Shown here one piece after another: positions 12,406 to 23,685 of a DNA stretch of 64,000 bases. Origin of the DNA: Auricularia sp. M13 (Eukaryota; Basidiomycota; Agaricomycetes; Auriculariales; Auriculariaceae); contig CM073199.1 of NCBI GenBank assembly GCA_037042915.1, forward strand, positions 1,426,001-1,490,000. The letters run 5' to 3'. Within the stretch, counting starts at the first letter, position 1. Each line of letters opens with the position of its first letter. Both the position numbers and the translations under genes were made by a program. The notes beneath the pieces were generated by a model that did not search any database, had not been told where the DNA came from, and saw only the letters and a list, made by a program, of their open reading frames with translations.

Positions 12406-13335
12406 TGTGGTACGAAGACTGGTTCAAGCCAGAGTGTGCGACTGGAGCTAAGTACTACCCCATGTCGGCCGGATATTCAAATATTCAAGAACTTTAGTAA
12501 TCTCGTGACTCGGTTCCGACCCCGAGACGACTCGGAGGGCGGTCTCATGGCCACATTTGACCAATCCGTCCTTTACCACGTTCGAGTGGACGGTCTTTGA
12601 GTTACGATAGTTGCACAGCTGAGTGCTATTGCATGTACTGTACTTGCGATAACCCGCTGTGAGCTGATACCCAAACTCACTTTCTTGTTCAATTGACTGT
12701 CGAGAGTTATGTAATTCAAGCCCATGTCATGGCCCTCAGGGAGTTACATGAGCAATGCTGGCTGCTCATTCTTGACAGTGTTTTTTTCTGTCCTACTAGG
12801 GGTTTTATCCACTGCCAAGTTTTACCTAGTGCTGATAGAATCAGACAGGTATTAATAATAACTAGACGTGCGAGTACGGCGGTGACGCCTGGCAGAATCA
12901 TCGAAGGCGAGCGCCTGAGCGACATATTATTGTCAGAAGTACGTGTAGCACATGCCTTCATGAGATGGTCCAGTTCTCAGTTTGCAAAGGTGCAAAAGAA
13001 TAAGTAGCGCTTGCCAAAGGTTTAGTTAGACGATTGGTGAATGCAACGTGGCCTCGATAGCGTGTCCAGCTGGCGTGCGAACGACTTTTTGTTGTGCTAA
13101 CGCTACAGTAGAGTGTGAGCCCCCTCTTTGCTGAGCCAGCCTTGGGGACGGGCCGCCGATCGTCCGCGCTCAGCCACCGGAAGGAAGTGAAGAACGGGCG
13201 TTCGGTGCGGAGTGCGATATTGACTCAACGCAAGGCCACTACGCCCGTCGTCGAATCGCTCCTCTCTCTCAGTACGGGCGCTGACTCTCTGAGCATTGCA
13301 GATAAGCTGACGGTAGAGATTTCAGATCGTTTATC
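12406..13335. other. Divergent intergenic region between paraoxonase-like and deaminase genes
   Basis: 930 bp between two divergently transcribed genes. No gene seen. It is AT-richer than its neighbours and should contain both promoters; I see no sharp TATA element at a suitable distance from either start. Confidence 0.45.
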
Positions 13336-14223
13336 ATGAACCGCTCGCAGTTCTACCTGTCGCACTGTGCGGACGCGGCGCAGAAGTCTCCGATGTGCTT
13401 TACGCTGGGCGCGGTGCTGGTCAAGGGCGGCAAGATTATTAGTACGGGCTTCAACCATCACAGGCCGCACTACGACGGCGGCGAGGCGTCGCGGCGCGGG
13501 CACTGTCGCAAGCCGGTGTCGATGCACGCGGAGATGCATGCGATTTTCAACGCGACCGGCATGTCGCCCGCGTTCAAGCAGCAGGTTCAAAGCAAAGGCC
13601 AGCTCGGCGAGACGGGCTCGTCTTCGCCTGCCGCGGGCGGGGAACCGTGGCGGGTTTCAGGGCCTGAACGAACACCAGCAGCACTACAACCGGAGCCAAA
13701 ACGAACAGCAGCAGGCAAAGCAGCACAAGAACAAGCAGCAGCAGCCGTACCACAGCAAGTTCAAGACCGGCCGCCCTTTCAAGGCCTGGCGCACGGCGTC
13801 CAAGGCGAAGGGCGCCAGCGCCGGCACCAGCACCAGCACCAGCACCAGCACGGGCGCCAGCACCAGTACCGCGCCGCCGTCGCCGCCGCTGCCCGGGCCT
13901 GACTTGAACCGGCGGGACGTGCGGCGACGCGACTCGCGCGTGAACGGCGCGGACCTGTACGTCGCGCGGTTCACGAAGCAGGGCTTCGGGACGGCGTGCC
14001 CGTGCTGGCGCTGCATCGAGTGGTGCCGCTGGGCGGGCGTGAAGCGGATTTTTCACTGGGACGGTGCGCAGGGCCGGTTCGAGGTCATCAAGGTCAACGA
14101 CGCGTACGGCTGCGCGTACGAGACCCACGCCGACGGCCGTCTCTTTTCGGGATCGGTAAGATGCTGTTCCTGCACGTGCGATCAACGTCATGCCTGATTC
14201 GTGTTATTTTGCAGGTTTTCTGA
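13336..14223 (+). CDS. Cytidine/deoxycytidylate deaminase-family protein with low-complexity insertion
   Basis: Three exons (13336-13584, 13661-14155, 14215-14223) give about 250 aa. The first half carries the zinc/proton-shuttle motif HAE (in VSMHAEMHAIFN), with the preceding FTLGAVLVKGGKIISTGFN strand typical of the deaminase fold. The second half carries the zinc Cys pair as PCWRC (TACPCWRCIEWCRWAGVK). Together they make a complete H-E, C-C site, so catalytic deamination is plausible; whether the substrate is free cytidine, dCMP or RNA cannot be told. Between the two halves is a segment of about 80 aa rich in Gln/Asn/His and then Ser/Thr-Gly-Pro repeats, absent from compact deaminases. The first donor (GTTCAA) is weak. 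The last exon encodes only Val-Phe-stop. Confidence 0.7.
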
Positions 14224-14402
14224 ATCCTGGATTTTCTTTCCCTTTTGTTTCTGTAACGATTACTTGTGTACTGTGTGTCGTGTAGAGTATTAGTCCGGTG
14301 TACACGCAATGTCTAGATGCCGTGTTGGTCATAGCGTTTAGGGCGCCGTCCGCGCATGCCGGCAGCATCCGCAAGTCTGTTCCATTCCATACCGATGACA
14401 CG

Positions 14403-16422
14403 ATGCTCTCGACGCTGAGCAACCTCCTCCCGGCGCTGTCCTCGCAGGACAAGCAGGACACCAAGCCCGACGCGCCCGCGGAAGAGCCCCAGTCAGCGCG
14501 CCCGTCCGAGGCCGCGCAGGAAGACGGAGGCGAGCGGCGCGCGCGCGACCGGCCGCGCGTGCAGAACGAGGTGGGCGGCGCGGAGCCACGCCCCGCTGCC
14601 ATCTGACCGCGACCGCAGACGTTCATCATCGTCCGCCCGCCGCCAGCGATCAACAACCATCCGCTGAACCTGCAGCTGCAGCTCATCCCGCCCGCCGTGC
14701 ATGCCCACGGCAAGGACCGCAGCACGGCGTCGACCTCGTCGCGCCGCTCGGTGGACTTTACGGGCACAACGCCCGAGCAGCTGCCGGATGCTGAACCAGA
14801 CAACGCGCTGCGCCGGTCGCCGTCGGTGACGTCGTCGCGCTCGGACGCGACGTCGCTGTACTCCTCGCCGTCGTCCGTTGGCTCCGTCTCGTCGTTCGGC
14901 TCGTCCGCCTCGTCCAGGCGCATTATAGTACCTCTCTACAACCTGTCCGCCCACAACGTCATGACGAACGCCGTACTCGACGCCGGCACTGATGCCCGCA
15001 TCGCCAAGTTCCTCAAGCGCGGCGTCGAGCTCATAGATCTCTGCGTGCTCGAGCCCACAGAGATCTGGCAGTCGCGCAACCCTGCGCCTGCCGTCGACAA
15101 CGCCTCGCTGCGGCTGCCCTCACCAGCGCACGGCGACCGCATCGGCAGCCCTGCGCCATCCATGACCTCCGCCGAAGGCCAAAGCCTAGAGGCTACGCCG
15201 CAGCCCGCCGCAGCTGCCGCAGCCGTTAAGCGGTCACGCTTCAGCAGTTTATTCAATCGCAAGGACGCCAACACCCGCGCGGCGTCGCTGGCGGCACCGG
15301 CCTCGCCAACAGATTCGCCGGCGGCGAAGAAGCGTGCGTCGACCTCCCCGGCACCGCAGGTAGAACATCTATCGACACCGGTGCTGGGTCTGCAAGCTTC
15401 CGTGTATTCAGCCGTGCACCCGCCGACGGGCAAGAGCCCCGCGTCCATTGTCTGGGTCGTGCGCAAGTGGATCAAGGGCTCGGACTCGAGCCTGTTGGGC
15501 AATTTGCGCGCCAGCACGCGCAAGGGCCACGATGCCGCGGCGGCCGCGGTGCCCACGGTGCGCTTCGAATGGGTGCGCAGCGCGGCCCGCTCTGGCACGG
15601 GCGACACGCACTCGCGCTACGCGACAGACGTTACGGCCGCCGACTCGCGGAGATCTTCCCGGATAGCGAATTCTGCGGCCAGCATAACTTCTCCGGCCGC
15701 CGACGCCACGCGGCCCTCGCAGCCCGGCTCGCCCAAGAGCGTGGACTTTGCGCCGCTGCCGCAACCGGAGCACCCGGCCGCCGACGTTGTGGTGCACGAC
15801 GAGGCCGCGAGCGCGACGACGGCCACCACTGACGCCGGCGACGAGTCGGACCCCGAGGACTCCGAGACGCCGTGGACGTGCACGCTCGTCATCTCCCTGC
15901 CAGGGAACGTTTCGCCCTCCCCTAGCGGTGCGTGGCCTGATTCCTGCATTTATTTCTCCACGGCTTCTTGCAGCGACCCTGACACCGCACTGACGCTGAC
16001 GCGCTTCTTGCACTGTTGCAGACTCGTCAAACAACCACCCGTCCAAGCGCCTGTCGCTCGCCTCCACGGAGAACGCTAACAGCGTGCACCCACCGCCGCA
16101 TCCGCTCCCGCTGCATCCCGGCGCAGGCGGCTCATTCCGCCTGCGGCTCGCGACGCTCTCGCCAACGCCGCATCACCCGAAGGTCGTTGCGCAGCTCAAG
16201 ATCCCGTGGCCGCTGCCGGACGTCGACGTCGTGCAGGGCGTCGCCCACAAACGCACGCCGGGCGTCCGCCCGAGTCCCCCGGCCGGCGCGGGCCTGCTCG
16301 TCACCGCGGAGGAGATGAAGGACGTTGTGTGCACGACCGCCTTCTGGATGATCGTGCGCGAGGGCTTCGGCGGCGTCGGGCGCAAAACGCGCAAGGGCGA
16401 CGGCTGGCGCATCCGAGGGTAG
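14403..16422 (+). CDS. Conserved fungal protein of unknown function, Ser/Ala-rich
   Basis: Three exons (14403-14570, 14619-15927, 16022-16422) join in frame to about 625 aa. I do not recognise a named domain. Ordered-looking blocks are TFIIVRPPPAINNHPLNLQL after intron 1, RIIVPLYNLSAHNVMTNAVL with AGTDARIAKFLKRGVELIDL, SIVWVVRKWIKG, and a C-terminal block around LRLATLSPTPHHPKVVAQLK ending VCTTAFWMIVREGFGGVG. Long Ser/Pro/Ala-rich linkers separate them, including a poly-Ala run and many SP sites that could be phosphorylated. There is no signal peptide or membrane segment. It lies 180 bp downstream of the deaminase gene on the same strand. Confidence 0.7.
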
Positions 16423-16771
16423 TGGTAGCACTACTGTAGCCGTAGAGGATGGGATGGGTTGCGTTGATTTCTTGGAACTGGCTGATGGGTGGCTCTCTGT
16501 TGTCTTGACTCGGAATATCGATACCTCATACGCGCATACACACGTCGCGGGGGGCTATGCCTTCCCCCAAAACTCGTAATTATACATCGGTCGTCCTTCG
16601 TTCGTTGCGTCTCTTCTTGCAATCAATACTCCCTGGATCACGCCTCGGTTGTCTGCAATTTTCCCTCGAGGCTCAAGTAAGTACAACAAGTATAATATCC
16701 ACAAAAAAAAAATCGTTTCGTCACCATCCAGCTTCAAAGTCTAAACAAGCCAGGATGCGTGTAGTGGTGCA
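16423..16771. other. Convergent 3' intergenic region
   Basis: 349 bp between the stops of the unknown plus-strand gene and CHO2. No gene. An A-run (about 16703-16712) lies near the CHO2 3' side. Confidence 0.5.
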
Positions 16772-19700
16772 TCATGCCTGCTCAAGGAGACGCTTCGACG
16801 CAAGGATGCGGTGGGTGAGCGAGGTGACGTTCGCGTCGGCGATGACGACCTCCGCGGTGTACTCAACGCCCAGCGCGGCGCGGATGATGCTCGCAATGTG
16901 CTGCGCCTGCCCTTCATTCCAGAACCGGAAGTCGTCCTTCTCGACGTCCTCCTCCGTGGGCGTCGCCTGCCCACACGACGCGGGGATCAGCAGCGGGTCC
17001 GAGTCGAGGCACCACCGCACGACCTGCAGAAGCCACTGCCGCACATGCGCAAACTCGAGTTGACGCGGGGCTTCCACTGCGCAACGAGTTTGTTTAGGAG
17101 GGGAAGGTGCAGAAGTGAGGCAAGTAGCACGGACCGTAGACTTCAATGGGCTCGGAGAGCGCCATCACGTTATATTTGCCGTCGTGGTGGTAGCGAAGCT
17201 GGCGTTTCATTAGTTGAGGACATACGGTGTGCTGAGTGCACTCACTTCGTATTTCCCTGGCGCCACAGGCAGTTTGTCCTGCGAGAACCTAACGCGGCCA
17301 GACACGACGCCCTCAGCGCCGTGCTGCGTGCCATCGCCAAGAATGAGGGGCTTGTCGCCTTCCCACTCCTCTGCGTAAACGGGCAGCCACTTGCCCTGCG
17401 ATACCACCTGCGTCACTTGCGTCGACGGATTGGCACCAACCTGAACTGCATCAGCTACCGCAGGAATATGTGCACCCTTGACACATGGGCGTACTCTGTA
17501 GATGCCAATCCAATCCTTGCGAGAGTGATTCGCAGGCGCCTGCCACGAGATCTCTATGGGTTCGCCCAAGTGGAAGCGCAGTTCGTCCGTCACTTGCGAA
17601 CGCGCGACGGTCATCGTGTACAAGGTCAAATCGAACTGCGTCAAATCGCTCGCAATCCGCCTAAACCCAATGTCAGCTGTAGCGATCCTGTGTTCTATTG
17701 CCAACGTACGGAATGACCATTCGTTCGCGCGACTGCTGTAGAAGGATCTTCGTGTCATTCATGACTTCCTCAATCATAGGTCGAGCTGTGGAGAAATGAG
17801 CACGCGTTCAACGAGTATACGCAAGGAATGACCCACACTTCGCTAGGAACTGGTCCATTGCGTCCGTCGTATCCTCCATGACCTTCTCCAGCGTCTCCTT
17901 GACCTCCATCGCGACACGCTTCAACTCGGGCGCATGCTTTCCAGCGCTCGACTCAATGAGACGCGCGTTGGTCTTCGCCAGACGCTTCAAGATGCGTGTC
18001 AGGCCGGCCTCCTGACGAACAGAGTCCCCGTAGAGTTTGCGCATGTGCGGCCTGCAGGGTGCATTTGCTGAGAAATCTGACATCGAAAGAGGCAAAGGTA
18101 TGCGGACGAACGTTTCGACATTGGTAATGAACCAGCCATGCGACATGTGGGAGACGACGGCAGCGAAGAAGACGAGCTTGCTCGAGCTCATGAGTGCAAG
18201 ACCGAAAAAGGCTGCTCCACTGGCAGTGCGCTCGGGGTTGTTCAAGAATCTATGCAGAATAAGCATGTCGACTACTGCTGCGTTAGTGGACGTACCGGTA
18301 GATACCAGTGTAGTCCAACGTCGTCGGGAACGAGTCAATAAAGAAGTCCCCGAAGAACCAGCCTACGGAATTTCAGTCAGATACTAAACAGCCCGCACTG
18401 TACGTACCAAATACGCCCAACACCGAGAAGCACTCTGCCGCGGTCCAGATGTGGAGAAAGATGAGGATCTATAACTATGAGAACTATATGATCGCGTAAA
18501 AACCTCAAGTTACGCACAGTGCCTACGGTGTGACGCAGCAACTGGTCACCGGCGGTCCAGTCTGGGGTTAAGACATACGACTTCCACGCGAGTCCGAAAA
18601 ACGACACTGGGAAGCTGTCAAGACTACGGTGTCGCAATTACGAGTAAGACGCGGACTAACCGTAGGTCATGCACATGCTCAGGTTGTACATCTCCTTCCA
18701 GTTGTTGAACGCATCTCTGACTGCTCCTGACTCGCCTTCGCCCGCCGGGTAATAGTAGTGCTTCAGGAAATGACGTACGAGGAACTTGGATTGACTCTGC
18801 GACTTCAAAATGTAACCCAATCCAAAGCTGTGGAAGCAGCGCCAGGCGATAGCGTGGATGAAATGCAAAGGCACAATGGCCGACGCTGGAAGCGCAGATC
18901 CTAAGACGAGGGCCGTGGCGTAGAACATGATAAGAACGAGTTTGAGGTCTGCCGCGCTATGGGACAGACGTCAGCTTGTGCTAAATACCTTCGTGGGTAG
19001 CAACTAACCGGAGTAGATCGAGGTTGACGATGCCAACGGGGTCCTTGCGGAAATACTTGTTCAGCAGGTCATGCTGGGACATATGGCGTTTGGCTGCAAC
19101 GCGCTTCGGCGAGCGTCGAGTTTCCGGCAATAATGTGACTTCTGAGTCGGACGCGCCCTCGCTGTCGGTAATGACGGCGGTTCCACTGTCGCTTTCGCTC
19201 TCAACGGGCCGGCCAGGTGTCTGCGCTTCAGAGGTGACCTGCTTCTTGTCCCCGATAGGTGTGCGCATCGAGAGGGGTTTGCGCTGTCCATAAGTCCGAG
19301 CAATGTCTGACCAAAAATATTTAGAACGCGAGACACGCGTGAGTTGGGCTGACGCACGAGGATTTTCGAAGAAATTCAAGAACCCAAACTGCGCGGCGTG
19401 TGCAGCCAAGCTCGCAAAGAGGACGCCGTAACTTCCAACGATCATTGAAAGGCCGTAATACCCGGCGTAGCCTGAAAGAGGTCAGGCAACTGGATTGGCG
19501 GTTGGTCAGGTTGAACTGACCAACAGAGTACATGGGATGAGGGGCCATTTCGAATACGCCATCGAAAACCAGTGCGCCGCGCTCGAAGAAACAGTCGCCC
19601 CAGTACCAGCCATAATCCTTTACGACGTGGTGCGCCTCTGTTTTCACCCAGAGGTTGAATACAATCAGGAAGATACCGCCAATCCAGCTGCTCGGATGTT

Positions 19701-20525
19701 AGTTTTAGGGTCCCAGTGGTATAACGATGCGAACCGTAGCAGGTGAACCGCGGGAGAGAGGTCCGTGGGTACGCGGAACGATGCGAACGCGAACATGCAG
19801 TAGGCGAGGAAGTCACTGCAACAAGCACATTGTCAGCCCAACGTATGAAAATCTGAGCATGTAGGAACTGACTTGATCAGGATAATGTCGACGACCTGGC
19901 GGAACAGCAGCCAGGTATTGTACTCGAGCGGCAAGTCCTACAGGTGGCAAATCTGAGCCTGTGAAGCCTTGCGATGCAATCTCACGTTTGGCACGCACGT
20001 CAAACTTGTAATCTGCACCCATTTTGCCTTGAAGCTGTGCGCGTATCCAGTTACGGACTCGAGGCCGCCGCTCCGGGTCCAGCCATCCGCGCTGCTTGAC
20101 CTCCTTGACGATCCAGCGGCGCTTGCTCTGCTTGGTTAGGACGATACCGAGGCCCAGGTTATACGCGAGTCGCCAGAAGGCAAAATACAGCAGGAAGACC
20201 GTGCGTGCGGTGGGACGTGGGAGATAGAAGAACGCGACGAGTTGCGCGCCGAGAAGGGCCAGGTTCACGAGGTCCAAGTGCGATTTTGGGTAGGCCGGGT
20301 GGAATAGCGCAGTCAGCACATCGTGCGTGGTGGGCACCGGGAATACTGCGCGAGATAGTCTTATGAGCGCGGTTTTGGCGACCGAACGTGCGTGCTGGCC
20401 CTACCGGTCCCGTCTGGAGTTTTCCCATACACGACAGCTGGTGGAGCAGTGCTTGTGCTAGGAGCCTCTGTGCTTGTGGTAGCCGCACGCTTGCTAGTGC
20501 TTCCTCGGTGGCGCAGCTGCGACAT
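16772..20525 (-). CDS. CHO2: Phosphatidylethanolamine N-methyltransferase
   Basis: Large intron-rich gene. Cho2 performs the first SAM-dependent methylation of phosphatidylethanolamine toward phosphatidylcholine in the ER membrane (EC 2.1.1.17). Start at 20525 (MSQLRHRG), followed by YGKTPDGT spliced to [17 protein letters not shown], a Cho2 N-terminal hallmark. Multiple membrane segments follow; the methyltransferase core is seen as [19 protein letters not shown] and again in the second half ([20 protein letters not shown]). The C-terminal part has the Cho2-specific block [28 protein letters not shown] and ends [15 protein letters not shown]...[13 protein letters not shown]. At least ten exons; both methyltransferase halves are present, consistent with full length. 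It is followed head-to-tail by DCN1 upstream (114 bp). Confidence 0.92.
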
Positions 20526-20638
20526 TGCGCTGGCTGGGATCGGGCGACGATGATCACTGGCGCAAGCAAAACACGTGGTTACTACACTTCGTTTTATTCT
20601 ACATTTAAAACCCGAACATTTCGGTTAATACTCGTCTC

Positions 20639-21808
20639 TCATTGGTTGCCCGCCGCCGCTCTCTCACGCGTCCATGCAACGAAATCGTCGATAATCGACG
20701 GCCACGCAGCTGAGTTGGCAAGGTCAGTGAGGAGCGGATGCGATCAAACGATCCATCTCACCTTCTTCGTCATAGGCATTCAGTTGCGGATCGACAGTTT
20801 TGAGGAACTCAATGAACATGTTCCAGGTATCCTTGCTGACGCCCTTGACTTTAGTGTCGTGTAGGAAAGTGTACCAAGATGAGAGCTGGGTGACGGTCCA
20901 GGACGTCGTCGTGGAGCGTAACGCTCCGCCACGAATGCCATGGGGTAGCAGAAGATTCCAAAACGATTCTGCTGTCTCCAGTGCTGCAAGACTGTCATCA
21001 GGCTTGCAATAGGATGCAAATATACCAAGACGTACGTAGACTTCTCTGGCCCGAGCTCTTTGCAAACTCGAAGGTCGCAGCATAGACCTGCTGGAAGTAC
21101 TGCGGGTCGGACCCAAGCTTCGTACGCAATTGCGGCAGAATGGCTTGCATAGCCTGGATGGAGTCGCAACTGGGCTATTGTCAGCACTAATTGCTAGACG
21201 AGCGTGCCGTGCAAAGACACACCGCAAGTTGGTCCACCCCGTAAGCTGGCAGACGTTGAGGCTAAGCAAGCGTCGATGAGCTCACACGAAACGCACCCAT
21301 CCTTCGCGTGTCCACTCTGCTACGGCTGGACACTTCAGCTCATATGCGACAGCTAGCAGGACCACGTCCTCGGGGTCGACTGAGAGGTCTTGACACAGGC
21401 GCAGTGTTCCATCGACAAGAATCGTATCCGCGTCTGGTTCTGTGCAAATTGCTCAATAATCGTTCTAGCTTGCTGGTCTTGGAGTGACAAACCCTTGTAA
21501 GAGTCAAAGAGTTGGTTCAGCTTGTTGCGGTTGGCAGGCGGATTGGTGTTCATCGGCTCGTCCTCGATGTCATTGAAATACGAGTCCAGCGCAGCGTCAA
21601 GCTTGTAGCCATGGCGCGCAAGTAATGTCTGCGCTTCCTTAGGGCTCCAGGTAATATCAGCCTAGACGCTCGTGAAGTGGTCAAGCTGACAGACGTTGCA
21701 CCAGTGACGCCTTGAAACTCGCGCTCAAGTGCGGTACGGGCAGATTTGTTGAGCTTTGACTGACAGAACGGTGAGCATGGCAGATATCAGACAATGAACA
21801 CTGACCAT
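20639..21808 (-). CDS. DCN1: DCN1-like NEDD8 E3 ligase (defective in cullin neddylation)
   Basis: Dcn1 promotes transfer of NEDD8/Rub1 from Ubc12 to cullins. The N-terminal UBA-like domain is seen as KLNKSARTALEREFQGVTGA and SPKEAQTLLARHGYKLDAAL. The PONY/DCUN1 domain starts LNQLFDSYKEPDADTILVDG, continues LCQDLSVDPEDVVLLAVAYE and TREGWVRF, and contains the Dad-patch-like end VSKDTWNMFIEFLKTVD, with WPSIIDDFVAWTRE at the C-terminus. The final exon is reached by splicing after AYDEE; the longer open frame that stops at about 20724 reads into that intron. The ATG at 21806-21808 is followed immediately by a GTCAGT donor, so exon 1 would encode only Met; the next exon begins TCAAAGCTC at 21759. 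Confidence 0.85.
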
Positions 21809-22069
21809 GTTCTAAGCCTCACGTACGGATGGGGTGCCTTGAGTGCAACTCAGATAAGCAGCGTAAGGGCAAGTTGCAAGATCGGTGTTGCTTCTACGAA
21901 CGATCGCACTCACGATGACATACAGTATGCCTGACTGGTCCAATGGCAAGGCGTCTGCATCCTATCGGTGACGATTGAACCCAATAAATAAAAATAGTGA
22001 TTTCTCTAACTCAAAGTATGGATTAGCATACTGAGTGGTAATGTTGAACCCAGTAATATAATCAAGTAT

Positions 22070-22075
22070 AAAAAA
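22070..22075 (-). terminator. RNA polymerase III T-run terminator
   Basis: Six consecutive T on the minus strand, four bases after the tRNA-Arg discriminator base; the normal Pol III stop signal. Confidence 0.75.
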
Positions 22076-22079
22076 CAAA

Positions 22080-22152
22080 TACCCGACGTGGGACTCGAAC
22101 CCACACGTCTTCTGCTTAGGAAGCAGACGCCTTACCATTTGGCCAGCCGGGC
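22080..22152 (-). tRNA. tRNA-Arg (anticodon CCT)
   Basis: Read on the minus strand it folds as a full cloverleaf. The acceptor GCCCGGC pairs with GTCGGGT (two wobble pairs) plus discriminator A. The D arm is GCCAAATGGTAAGGC. The anticodon stem TCTGC/GCAGA has loop TTCCTAA, giving anticodon CCT (reads AGG, Arg). The T stem GTGGG/CCCAC has loop TTCGAGT. There is no intron. It stands alone between DCN1 and a gene-poor region. Confidence 0.93.
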
Positions 22153-22453
22153 ATGATATTAAGCTTACATTTATGTAATATAACCTTCTAGCTTTTTATA
22201 ATCGCTCAGTCGGCAATTGCACGCATCACCCATACGCAGTAAGGAACCGGTTACAGAGGCATTAGGTAGTCTGTAGCGGGGTAATCCACTGAATTAACAA
22301 CAACCGGTTGCAGAGGCGATGCTTCCTATGCTGGTAGGCGACGATGTGAAGCAACGCGGCGTGTTCATGGGAGAGAGGATGGGAGGGATAAAGCAGGACC
22401 GGGAGTATAGCAATGGAGCAGGGTAGCAAGTGGAGACGAGTTCAGGAGACGAG

Positions 22454-22527
22454 TTCATGAGTGGTAGTGAGAGCAGTAAAGCACGAGCGCAAGCAGGACA
22501 GGGACGGGATTCATGAGTGGTAGTGAG
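22454..22527. repeat. 18-bp direct repeat pair beside the tRNA fragment
   Basis: TTCATGAGTGGTAGTGAG occurs at 22454-22471 and again at 22510-22527; the second copy runs directly into the tRNA 3' fragment. A second weaker repeat pair (AACCGGTT[A/G]CAGAGGC) lies about 22244-22317. Confidence 0.7.
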
Positions 22528-22551
22528 TGGGTTCAATCCCCACGTCGGGTA
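22527..22551 (+). pseudogene. Displaced tRNA-Arg 3' fragment (T arm plus acceptor strand)
   Basis: 25 nt matching the 3' end of the tRNA-Arg at 22080-22152, on the opposite strand, with 3 mismatches: T stem GTGGG/CCCAC, loop TTCAATC, then GTCGGGTA. A short run TTTT follows. No matching 5' half (D arm, anticodon arm or 5' acceptor strand) is found upstream, so it is a fragment and not a gene. Confidence 0.6.
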
Positions 22552-23685
22552 CTCTTTTAACGGTGTTGGGGGACCCTATATGTGACTGGGAATCGATTTT
22601 ACAGATGAATCTGTGGCGAAAAGGTGCAATTTTTGCTTGCCGACAGAAACAAGGCAACTGCAAAAGCGGAATGGGCCGACCCGTTAAACCTCCGACTCCT
22701 CCCCACATACTTATTACACAGCGGCGTGACAGCGACTGCAGGCAGACGGATTGTCTGACGCCAAACGGGTAACTCGATCCAGACCACATGAAACGGTGTA
22801 TCGCGCAAGCTTCAATCATGAGGTTCAAAGTGTTGAGACGATGTGCGCGCTCGCTAAGGGCATGGGGCATGCCTAGGACAGACGCTGAACCGTAGGCGAC
22901 CTGAGCGGCCATATCGGCCCCAGATTTTCCCACCTCGCCCCCTGTGAAGCGTGATAACGTTGAACGCGGTTCTGCACCGTAACGCGCTGCGAGGTGTCCG
23001 TGTTCCCCATCCAGCTTCGCGCCTCTCCTGGTGCCGCGCTGAGCGCTCGAATCTGATCACATGATCTCTGGGTGAGCCAGCTGTCAGCAGATTCACAAAA
23101 CTTACTACTTACTGGGCTAATCCTGTCCATCTCAGCAACGTGTACATTTGGAAAACCTTGTGCGAGATGTCATCGCCACGACCTTCGAGTTCGACTTGGA
23201 CCTGAACATCTGAGAGTTGATCTGATTGCACGTGAGGCCCACTTGTGGCTCTGTATCAAGACGCCGGATTGAGGATGTCCCCGTATTGGCGTTATCTTTC
23301 GGTCAAGTGGCTGCAAGCCTCGTTATCCTGGCGCACTCGGTTCCCCGTCCGTTGTCCATACCAGGGCTATCCAGTGTCAGTCTCGACGCCATGAGATGCG
23401 GCGAAGGGCGACTTGGGAACTGGTAAGCACAGTCCCTCGTGCGCGCGCGCGTTTGCCATCCGGATTTTCAGATGTGGAGCTTCCAGGGACGGTGCAGATT
23501 CCCGACCGGGCTTGCATTCCTGAGACCGCGTTCCTTGCACCGGTGCATGCACGAATGCGAGCTGAGCGGGCACGGACCGTTGCGGGGTTGACTGGTGCAA
23601 AGAGTGTCGCCGATCGGTCTCGGGCGCAAGCGGTGTAGAGATCCTGTGGCAGTGCGGCACACCGCACGACAAACATCTCCATGTG

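Larger units (their letters stand above)
22153..23685. other. Gene-poor region with repeats
   Basis: About 1.5 kb between the tRNA and the multi-pass membrane protein gene. Apart from the tRNA fragment and direct repeats I see no gene. The open frames of 140-250 codons here have Arg-rich, unstructured translations typical of GC-rich antisense reading. Confidence 0.45.

Noticed and set aside
22511-22933. 140-codon minus frame ending in VPDVGIEPTHYHS
   Set aside because: The end is a translation of the antisense tRNA fragment, a common annotation artefact; the rest has no coding signature.
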